DNA of 5,904 nucleotides, taken from NCBI GenBank assembly GCA_027064945.1, contig JAMOPB010000465.1:1-5904 (forward strand). Direction: 5' to 3'. The number at the start of each line of letters is the position of its first letter. Position 1 is the stretch's first letter. The translations under genes and the position numbers were made by a program. The stretch is from Candidatus Cloacimonadota bacterium (lineage in GTDB: Bacteria > Cloacimonadota > Cloacimonadia > Cloacimonadales > TCS61). The notes below the pieces were generated by a model. It did no database searches and was not told the DNA's origin. It worked only from the letters and a program-made list of their open reading frames with translations. Below are positions 1-5,314 of this stretch, one piece after another.

Positions 1-46
1 AAAATGTTGTTGGTAAAATAATTATTCCAAAGCTAATGAAAAAAAA

Positions 47-66
47 AGGCTGCCTAATGGCAGCCT
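47..66 (-). terminator. Rho-independent terminator after the cysteine-tailed small gene
   Basis: An 8-bp perfect stem (AGGCTGCC pairing with GGCAGCCT) closes a 4-base loop. Read on the minus strand it is followed at once by nine T residues (complement of A39-A47), the standard intrinsic terminator layout. It lies 23 bases past the stop codon of the small minus-strand gene, so it probably ends the rsmE-small gene transcript. On the plus strand the hairpin is followed by TAAAGTTTG, which is not a U-tract, so it looks one-directional. Confidence 0.9.
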
Positions 67-89
67 AAAGTTTGAAAAAAAATCAAGGT

Positions 90-479
90 TTATTCGCAAT
101 CACAATCTTCATCTTCGCAATCGCAATCTTTTTTTGCTTTAATTGCTTCTTTTGCTCCTTCGCGAACACCTTCGAAAATATCTTTTACTAATTTTCCAAC
201 TTTGGGAGCATACTCTTTGAAAGATTCAGTAATAGATGCTGAAGCCTTTTTAGCAAATTCTTCAGCAGAAGGTTTTGCTTTTTCAAAACCTTGTTTAGCG
301 CCTTCTAATGCTTCTTTGGCCAATTTTTGAACTTTTTCTTTTGTCTCTAATTGTTCGTCTTTGCTAGTAGAGATGATATCTTGGGTTACATTTTTTATAG
401 CTGCTGCTACATCTTCTCCAGCGTGAATTGCTTTCACTACTGCATCTTGAACTTTTTTACGAACATCATTATCAGTCAT
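90..479 (-). CDS. Small helical protein with acidic cysteine tail, function unknown
   Basis: I do not recognise this 129-residue protein with confidence. The start at 479 is chosen because AAGGAGGG lies just upstream; an in-frame ATG at 512 would add 11 residues but has no good ribosome binding site. No signal peptide or membrane segment is visible. Residues 1-117 are rich in Ala, Lys and Glu and look like a run of amphipathic helices, resembling phasin, LEA or apolipoprotein-like proteins or small DUF families of that style; this is a resemblance in composition only. The C-terminus (118-129) is DCDCEDEDCDCE, with the only four cysteines of the protein (119, 121, 126, 128) in two CxC pairs among acidic residues, which suggests metal binding or redox chemistry (inference). 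It lies 71 bases downstream of rsmE on the same strand, with no terminator between, and ends at a strong intrinsic terminator. It may be co-transcribed with rsmE or also have its own promoter. The reading frame is intact and the start and stop are clear, so it is very likely a real gene. Confidence 0.85.
   Translation of the reverse strand: MTDNDVRKKVQDAVVKAIHAGEDVAAAIKNVTQDIISTSKDEQLETKEKVQKLAKEALEGAKQGFEKAKPSAEEFAKKASASITESFKEYAPKVGKLVKDIFEGVREGAKEAIKAKKDCDCEDEDCDCE
93..130. repeat. 21-bp tandem duplication encoding the DCDCE tail
   Basis: The 17-base stretches at 93-109 and 114-130 match except at one position (A102 versus G123), with a period of 21 bases. The period is a multiple of three, so the repeat stays in frame and encodes two DCDCE blocks at the C-terminus of the small protein. 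A short in-frame slippage duplication is the simplest origin. Confidence 0.8.
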
Positions 480-483
480 ACTT

Positions 484-492
484 CCCTCCTTT
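484..492 (-). promoter_or_regulatory. Strong ribosome binding site that sets the start of the small gene
   Basis: On the minus strand AAGGAGGG sits 4 to 5 bases before the ATG at 479. It is a near-perfect Shine-Dalgarno sequence. The alternative ATG at 512 is preceded only by an A-rich stretch with GAGA, so the site favours the 129-residue form over the 140-residue form. Confidence 0.8.
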
Positions 493-510
493 TGGATTTT
501 GTTGTATTCC

Positions 511-540
511 ATTTTTCTCTTTTTTGTATTTAACTGTCAA
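511..540 (-). promoter_or_regulatory. Possible internal promoter for the small gene
   Basis: The minus strand carries a perfect -35 hexamer TTGACA (540 to 535). Eighteen bases further is AAAAAT (516 to 511), a 4/6 match to TATAAT. Transcription would begin near 504, keeping the ribosome binding site at 484-492 in the leader but excluding the ATG at 512. The -10 element is weak and the region is AT-rich, so this is only a candidate; transcription from rsmE may be enough. Confidence 0.3.
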
Positions 541-550
541 TTTTAAATAT

Positions 551-1279
551 TTAATAATAATCCGGGTCAGCTTTTAGATAAACGCTTAATAGTTGAGAAA
601 CCGCAGTAATAGCGGCTGTTTCAGCTCGTAAGATATGATTTCCCAAGCTAATTGTTTTTACTTCTTTCTGCTTCATCATTTCAATTTCTTTTGGAGAAAA
701 GCCACCTTCAGGACCAATGATAATGCAAACTGATTGTTCTGAAGTAACAACTTGATCAATTAGCTTATGTTTTCCTACTTCCAAAGCTGCCACAGGAACT
801 ACATTTTCAGGAAGCTCTTCCAATAATTCTTCTAAACTAATACATTCGGAAATTTCCGGTAAATATGCATTATCACACTGCTTTATTGCAGCTATGGCGA
901 TTTTTTGGAATTTATCCGGAATATTGCTACTTCCTTTGCGTACAGTTCGTTCGGTTGTGATAGGATAAAACTTTTTTACTCCAAGCTCAGTTAATTTTTC
1001 TACAATCAGATTATCGTGTTTGTTTTTCAGAAGAGGAATTGCAACTGAAATTTCAGGAATTGATTTTTCCGGATTAGAAATTTCTAATATCTCACTAACT
1101 AAAGATTTTTTCCCAATCTCGATTATTTTAGCTTTAGCTAGAAATCCATCACCGCTGGTAAGTAAAATTTCATCACCTTCTTGTCGTCGGAATACGTGAA
1201 CAATATGATGATGTTCAGCTCCTATAATTGTAATTGTGTGACTATCTTTTTTCAAATGAGGAACAAAAAAACAGGGCAT
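551..1279 (-). CDS. rsmE: 16S rRNA (uracil(1498)-N(3))-methyltransferase RsmE
   Basis: RsmE uses S-adenosylmethionine to methylate N3 of U1498 in helix 44 of 16S rRNA, in the assembled small ribosomal subunit in the cytoplasm. The 242-residue length is normal for the family. The N-terminal part (about 1-70) matches the small PUA-like RNA-binding domain. The rest is the SPOUT-type methyltransferase domain, with KLTELGV (95-101), TTERTV (108-113), KQC followed by LPEIS (133-144), the cofactor-loop motif IGPEGGFS (188-195) and the knot motif LGNHILRAETA (212-222). These two last motifs are the family hallmarks and are intact. The start at 1279 follows AGGAG at 1290-1294 with a 10-base spacing, somewhat long. 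The gene is divergent from rarA and is followed 71 bases later by the small cysteine-tailed gene. A weak promoter candidate lies upstream. I see nothing broken; the assignment is secure from motifs and length. Confidence 0.96.
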   Translation of the reverse strand: MPCFFVPHLKKDSHTITIIGAEHHHIVHVFRRQEGDEILLTSGDGFLAKAKIIEIGKKSLVSEILEISNPEKSIPEISVAIPLLKNKHDNLIVEKLTELGVKKFYPITTERTVRKGSSNIPDKFQKIAIAAIKQCDNAYLPEISECISLEELLEELPENVVPVAALEVGKHKLIDQVVTSEQSVCIIIGPEGGFSPKEIEMMKQKEVKTISLGNHILRAETAAITAVSQLLSVYLKADPDYY

Positions 1280-1289
1280 TAGACCATTT

Positions 1290-1295
1290 CTCCTT
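1290..1295 (-). promoter_or_regulatory. Ribosome binding site for rsmE
   Basis: AAGGAG on the minus strand is 10 bases before the rsmE ATG (1279). Another ATG (1287-1285) lies only 2 bases from it but reads Met-Val-stop, with the TAA overlapping the rsmE start as TAATG. The rsmE start is therefore the only one leading to a long frame. Confidence 0.65.
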
Positions 1296-1313
1296 CAATA
1301 AAATTTAATTGAT

Positions 1314-1341
1314 AAGTTATGAGAAAAGATATTTTGGTCAA
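1314..1341 (-). promoter_or_regulatory. Weak promoter candidate for rsmE
   Basis: On the minus strand TTGACC (1341 to 1336, 5/6 to the -35 consensus) is followed after 16 bases by TAACTT (1319 to 1314, only 3/6 to TATAAT). Position relative to rsmE is sensible, and the -35 sits next to the inverted repeat at 1351-1391. The weak -10 keeps this tentative. Confidence 0.3.
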
Positions 1342-1350
1342 GTTTTTAGA

Positions 1351-1391
1351 ATTATGATTATCAAAAAAAAAAGTATTCTGATAATCATAAT
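1351..1391. repeat. 13-bp perfect inverted repeat with A-tract loop in the divergent rsmE-rarA region
   Basis: ATTATGATTATCA (1351-1363) is the exact reverse complement of TGATAATCATAAT (1379-1391), separated by 15 bases that start with nine A residues. Each arm contains its own 9-base near-palindrome (TGATTATCA centred at 1359 and TGATAATCA centred at 1383, 24 bases apart). The right arm also sits in a wider palindrome, GTATT (1373-1377) with AATAC (1389-1393). It lies between two divergent genes, where neither needs a terminator, so an operator or DNA-structure role is more likely than termination. The arms share 11 of 14 fixed positions with the Fur-box form TGATAATNATTATCA, but AT-richness inflates that match. 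Confidence 0.75.
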
Positions 1392-1406
1392 ACTTTACAT
1401 CAAAGC

Positions 1407-1435
1407 TTTAAGATATTTTAGAGGATTCATATAAA
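1407..1435 (+). promoter_or_regulatory. Weak promoter candidate for rarA
   Basis: TATAAA (1430-1435, 5/6) lies 17 bases after TTTAAG (1407-1412, 3/6). Transcription would start about 1442, giving a very short leader that still contains the TGGAGG ribosome binding site at 1445-1450. A better -35-like hexamer, TTTACA at 1394-1399, is too far from this -10. Low confidence in a region this AT-rich. Confidence 0.25.
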
Positions 1436-1455
1436 TTTAGTAGCTGGAGGAAAAA

Positions 1456-2793
1456 ATGTCAGAGCAAATATCTCTCTTCCAAAATTCGATAAAGCCGACA
1501 AATATTCCGTTAGCAGAAAAAATCAGACCAACAAATTTAAATGAAATTAAAGGTCAGCAACAACTTTTTTCTGTAGGAAGCTTGTTGCCAATAATGCTTG
1601 AGAACGATGATTTTAGCTCTTTTATCTTATGGGGTCCTCCCGGAACAGGAAAGACAACAATTGCCAGGATCATAGAGCATAACACTAAAAATGTTTTCTT
1701 GTCTTTTAGCGCTGTTTTGTCCGGAATTAAAGAAGTTAAAAAAGTAATGCAACAAGCAGAATTTACTCTAAAAGAGCAGAATAAATCTACAATTTTATTT
1801 ATTGATGAGATTCATAGATTCAATAAAGCACAGCAAGATGCATTCTTGCCTTACATAGAATCCGGCGCAATAATTTTGATTGGTGCAACAACGGAAAATC
1901 CTTCTTTTGAAATAATACCGGCATTGTTAAGCAGATGCCGTGTATTTACTTTGGAAGCTTTATCACCTGCAGATATAAAAGAGATCATTTTGCGGGGGAT
2001 TAAACATCTTCCCAAAAAATTAGAATTTTCAACAGAAAGCATAGACTTTATGGTTGCACAAGCAGCCGGAGATGGGCGAAAAGCTTTAAATAATCTGGAA
2101 AATATCTGTGCAGGAGCAATAGATGCTGAAAAGATTGGATTGGAAAAAGTAAGTAAAATTCTTTCTAAGAAAGCAATGTTTTATGATAAAAATGGAGAAG
2201 AACATTACAATTTGATTTCTGCTCTACATAAATCGATGCGGGGAAGTGATCCTCAAGCTGCATTATATTGGCTGGCCAGAATGTTAGAAGCCGGCGAAGA
2301 TCCTATGTATATTGTACGTAGATTGGTGCGTTTTGCTACGGAAGATGTTGGTCTTGCAGATCCAAATGCTATCGTGCAAGCTATAGCAATAAAAGATAGT
2401 TGCCAATTTTTAGGAATGCCGGAAGCTGTTACGGGTTTATCTCAATTAGTAATCTATCTAGCTACAGCTCCGAAAAGTAATTCTGCATATGTTGCTTATA
2501 AACAAGCGGCTGTAGCTGCAAAAAATAGTAGTGAATTGGGAGTTCCTCTTCACATCAGAAATGCTCCTACCAAATTGATGAAAGATCTTGGATACAACAA
2601 AGGTTATCAGTATGATCATGATAATGAAAACCATTATATCTATCAAAATTATTTTCCTAAATTAATGGGTGAGCAGATTTTTTATTCTCCTACAAAATTC
2701 GGATTTGAAAAAGATATTCAAAAACGTTTGGATTGGTGGGGAAAATTAAAGCAACAGCAATTAAGGCAAAATCCAATAAAATCTGAAGATTAA
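1456..2793 (+). CDS. rarA: Replication-associated recombination protein A (RarA/MgsA), AAA+ ATPase
   Basis: RarA (MgsA; relative of eukaryotic WRNIP1/Mgs1) is a cytoplasmic tetrameric AAA+ ATPase that acts at stalled or damaged replication forks and on gaps, with single-strand binding protein as a known partner in Escherichia coli. The 445 residues are a full-length match. In order: Walker A GPPGTGKTT (60-68), Walker B with DEIH (117-120), sensor 1 region GATTENPS (143-150), arginine finger in LLSRC (R160), sensor 2 GDGRKALN (206-212, R208), then the RarA-specific C-terminal region with SALHKSMRGSDPQAALYW (255-272), RRLVRFATEDVGLADP (288-303), and VPLHIRNAPTKLMKDLGY followed by FPKLMGEQIFYSP. 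All key ATPase residues are present. Residues 4-8, QISLF, fit the beta-clamp-binding consensus QL[S/D]LF. The start follows TGGAGG (1445-1450) by 5 bases. It is divergent from rsmE; no clear terminator separates it from the peptidase gene 145 bases downstream. Confidence 0.96.
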   Translation: MSEQISLFQNSIKPTNIPLAEKIRPTNLNEIKGQQQLFSVGSLLPIMLENDDFSSFILWGPPGTGKTTIARIIEHNTKNVFLSFSAVLSGIKEVKKVMQQAEFTLKEQNKSTILFIDEIHRFNKAQQDAFLPYIESGAIILIGATTENPSFEIIPALLSRCRVFTLEALSPADIKEIILRGIKHLPKKLEFSTESIDFMVAQAAGDGRKALNNLENICAGAIDAEKIGLEKVSKILSKKAMFYDKNGEEHYNLISALHKSMRGSDPQAALYWLARMLEAGEDPMYIVRRLVRFATEDVGLADPNAIVQAIAIKDSCQFLGMPEAVTGLSQLVIYLATAPKSNSAYVAYKQAAVAAKNSSELGVPLHIRNAPTKLMKDLGYNKGYQYDHDNENHYIYQNYFPKLMGEQIFYSPTKFGFEKDIQKRLDWWGKLKQQQLRQNPIKSED

Positions 2794-2816
2794 TGGTTTA
2801 AAAGAATTGTTGGATT

Positions 2817-2844
2817 TTGTAAGATCTTATTCTGTTCATATAAA
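2817..2844 (+). promoter_or_regulatory. Promoter candidate for the peptidase-transporter operon
   Basis: TTGTAA (2817-2822, 4/6) and TATAAA (2839-2844, 5/6) are separated by 16 bases, which would place the transcript start near 2851 with a leader of about 88 bases. The -10 lies within a TTCATATAA motif that recurs at 2869-2877. The rest of the 145-base gap (2794-2938) is AT-rich with no strong hairpin; a 7-bp inverted repeat (2804-2810 with 2846-2852) and the palindrome TAAGATCTTA (2820-2829) are the only structures seen. Confidence 0.35.
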
Positions 2845-2938
2845 CACAATTCAAGATTTTATGAGTTTTTCATATAAGAAAATAAAAGAAAATTAATAGT
2901 TAATAATTTTATGTAAGTATAAATTTATAGGAGAAATA

Positions 2939-5311
2939 ATGAGAAAATATATATTAACGCTAATATTAATTAGTATAGGATTAATGCTAAGTAGTCAGGA
3001 ATATAAAGAACCTGAAGAATATATCAAAAAGATATTTGATGCACCACAGCCACCATATTTAAGTATTGTTCAATATTCCAATTTTGCAGTGGAAGCAAAT
3101 TATCGTCGGTACCAGACTTTAGAACAATTAGCAGAGAAAAAATTACATTTAGCAGGTAAAGAAATCTCTCCTAGATTGAATGCAGAAATTGAAAGATGGC
3201 CTGGATATATGGTTAATTTTGTGGATTTGGAAACAGGTGAAAGAAGAAAAATTGATTTGCCCGAAGATATTAAAATTCGCCAGAGAATATTTAATAATGA
3301 TTATAGCAAAATGGCTGTAAGTTATGAAGCTGAAAACGGAATAAAATTATTTATAATTGATGTAAAAACCGGGAAAATAAAACATTTGAATAAAATTATG
3401 GTTAACGATGCGTTTGGCTATAATTCTGTATCTTGGCTAAATGATAATAAAACTTTATTGGTAAAATCAATTCCCAAAAGAGGGATAATGACTGATGAAA
3501 TTACTGTGCCTACTGCTCCGATTGTCCAATCAACAAATGGTAAAAAAAGCACTGTTCGTACCTATCAGAATCTTTTACAAAATCAACACGATGAAGAACT
3601 TTTCGAGTATTATTTTACATCTCAATTACTTTTGGTGAATAGTAAAAACGGGAAAGCAAAAAAAATTGGAGAGCCGGCAATTTATATGTCTGTAGAATTT
3701 TCTCCCAATAACGAATATTTATTAGCTTCCAGAATAAATAAACCTTATTCCTATCTGCTTCCTTACTATTATTTCCCAAAATCTTATCTTGTTTTTGATA
3801 AAGCGGGTAATTTAGTGAAAGAACTTTCCAATCAACCTTTGCAAGATCAAATTCCAATTGGCGGAACACGCAAAGAACCTCGTAATTATAATTGGCAACC
3901 GCTAAAAGAGGCAACTTTGGTATGGGTGGAAGCTCTTGATGAAGGAGATCCCAAGGTTGAAGTAGAAAATAGAGATCGGGTTGTATCTTTATCTGCACCT
4001 TTTACCGGTGAGCCAAAAGAACTGTTCCGCACAAAATATCGCTATAATGGAATTGATTGGTCTAGCGATGTTGATGAATTGATTTATACGGAATATGATA
4101 GGGATAATTTTTGGATCTATAGCTATTTATATAATTTGAAAACAGGAGCTAAAGAGCAATTGGAAGCTCGTTCTTATAAAGATATTTATAACGATCCGGG
4201 TGATTTGATTTATAAGAAAACAAAAAATGGGCTTTATGTTTTCTTGAAAAACGGCGAGAAAGTTTATCGTCGAGGAAATGGTGCAACCCCCGAAGGTAAA
4301 TATCCTTTCCTGGCAGAATTTGATTTGAAAACGAAAGAGTCCAAAACACTTTTCCGCTGTAAGGAAGGTTTTTATGAAAAATTTATCGCTTTCACAAATA
4401 AAGAGTTGGATGAAATTGTAATTTATTCCCAAAGTAAAACAGTTTGGCCAAACTATTATAAAGTTGATTTGAATTCGGGAGAAAGAACTCAAATTACTTT
4501 CTATAAAAATCCTAATCCTCAGATCGAAAGTTTGCCTAGTGAATTGGTTTATTATTCCCGAAAAGATAGTATTCCTCTTTCAGGGAAATTATACTTACCT
4601 CCTAATTATAAAGAGGGAGATAAATTGCCTTTAATCATTCACGCATATCCTGAAGAATTTGTAGATTCAGCTACAGCAAGCCAAGTTAGCAATACAGATA
4701 ATATCTATCCAAAATTTTCCGGAGCATCATTGAAATATCTTGCTTTAGAAGGCTATGCAGTTTTGCAAAATGCTTCTATTCCGATAATTGGTGATCCTGA
4801 AACAGTAAATGATACATTTATCGAACAATTAAATTCAAGCGTTGAAGCTGCGATAGATTATCTGGATGGACGAGGAATTATAGATAGGGAAAGAGTGGGG
4901 ATTATCGGTCATAGCTATGGTGCATTTATGGTAGCAAATGTTTTGGCTCATTCTGATCTTTGTGCTGTTGGAATTGCAAAAAGTGGAGCTTATAATCGAA
5001 CTCTTACGCCTTTTGGCTTTCAAAGTGAACGCAGAACTTTTTGGGAAGCAAAAGACTTTTATTTCAAAGTTTCTCCATTTATGTATGCAGATAAGATAAA
5101 AGAACCATTGTTACTTATTCATGGAGAAGATGATCCTAATTCAGGAACTTTTCCAATTCAAAGTAAACGTATGTATCATGCACTAAAAGGTAATGGCGGG
5201 ACTGCCAAATTGGTGCTTTTACCTTTGGAAGGCCATGGATATGCTGCCAGAAAAAGTAATTTGCATGTTTTAGCTGAAATGATCGAATGGTTTAATAAAT
5301 ATCTTAAATAA
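2939..5311 (+). CDS. Exported S9D-type serine peptidase, glutamyl endopeptidase-like
   Basis: This 790-residue protein is a prolyl-oligopeptidase-clan serine peptidase of the branch containing plant chloroplast glutamyl endopeptidase (MEROPS S9D). Such enzymes cut peptides, in plants after Glu. Residues 1-19 form a signal peptide (RK, then a hydrophobic stretch to about 17) with no lipobox cysteine, so the product should be exported, probably periplasmic. The family N-terminus follows (FDAPQPP 33-39, LAGKEISPR 71-79). The beta-propeller region includes RTYQNLLQNQHDEELFEYY (207-225) and LVWVEALDEGDPK (327-339). The C-terminal alpha/beta-hydrolase domain starts near 550, with the AYPEE oxyanion-side motif (569-573), nucleophile elbow GHSYGAF (Ser659), the branch signature RTLTPFGFQSERRTFWEA (687-704), acid Asp732 in HGEDDPNSGT and His766 in EGHGY. 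The catalytic triad is complete. AGGAG (2929-2933) is 5 bases before the start. The actual cleavage preference cannot be read from sequence. The downstream transporter begins 3 bases after the stop. Confidence 0.93.
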   Translation: MRKYILTLILISIGLMLSSQEYKEPEEYIKKIFDAPQPPYLSIVQYSNFAVEANYRRYQTLEQLAEKKLHLAGKEISPRLNAEIERWPGYMVNFVDLETGERRKIDLPEDIKIRQRIFNNDYSKMAVSYEAENGIKLFIIDVKTGKIKHLNKIMVNDAFGYNSVSWLNDNKTLLVKSIPKRGIMTDEITVPTAPIVQSTNGKKSTVRTYQNLLQNQHDEELFEYYFTSQLLLVNSKNGKAKKIGEPAIYMSVEFSPNNEYLLASRINKPYSYLLPYYYFPKSYLVFDKAGNLVKELSNQPLQDQIPIGGTRKEPRNYNWQPLKEATLVWVEALDEGDPKVEVENRDRVVSLSAPFTGEPKELFRTKYRYNGIDWSSDVDELIYTEYDRDNFWIYSYLYNLKTGAKEQLEARSYKDIYNDPGDLIYKKTKNGLYVFLKNGEKVYRRGNGATPEGKYPFLAEFDLKTKESKTLFRCKEGFYEKFIAFTNKELDEIVIYSQSKTVWPNYYKVDLNSGERTQITFYKNPNPQIESLPSELVYYSRKDSIPLSGKLYLPPNYKEGDKLPLIIHAYPEEFVDSATASQVSNTDNIYPKFSGASLKYLALEGYAVLQNASIPIIGDPETVNDTFIEQLNSSVEAAIDYLDGRGIIDRERVGIIGHSYGAFMVANVLAHSDLCAVGIAKSGAYNRTLTPFGFQSERRTFWEAKDFYFKVSPFMYADKIKEPLLLIHGEDDPNSGTFPIQSKRMYHALKGNGGTAKLVLLPLEGHGYAARKSNLHVLAEMIEWFNKYLK

Positions 5312-5314
5312 AAT

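Noticed and set aside
3..68. Open plus-strand frame from the left edge to a TAA at 66-68, possibly the end of an upstream gene
   Set aside because: It reads through the A-tract and the terminator hairpin, giving a Lys-rich end with no recognisable family, and is only about 21 codons. Other frames stop even earlier. Too little to call a gene.
480..512. Longer 140-residue form of the small protein starting at 512
   Set aside because: No good ribosome binding site precedes 512, while AAGGAGGG sits right before the ATG at 479; the added 11 residues look like translated leader sequence.
1351..1391. The inverted repeat considered as a bidirectional terminator
   Set aside because: It lies between divergent genes where no transcript is expected to arrive, the stem is nearly all A-T pairs and no T-tract follows on either strand.
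1851..2646. Minus-strand frames at 1851-2042 and 2458-2646 inside rarA, and the plus-strand frame at 351-533 over the small gene
   Set aside because: They are antisense to clear genes, short, lack ribosome binding sites and have no recognisable domains.
2804..2852. 7-bp inverted repeat GAATTGT/ACAATTC around the palindrome TAAGATCTTA after rarA, considered as a rarA terminator
   Set aside because: The stem is short and AT-rich with a 35-base loop, and no T-tract follows. It does not meet intrinsic terminator criteria.
3615..3998. 127-codon minus-strand open frame inside the peptidase gene, and other minus-strand frames at 4127-4492, 4149-4349 and 4835-5023
   Set aside because: All lie antisense to a well-conserved S9D peptidase, show no family features, and follow from codon bias in the real gene.
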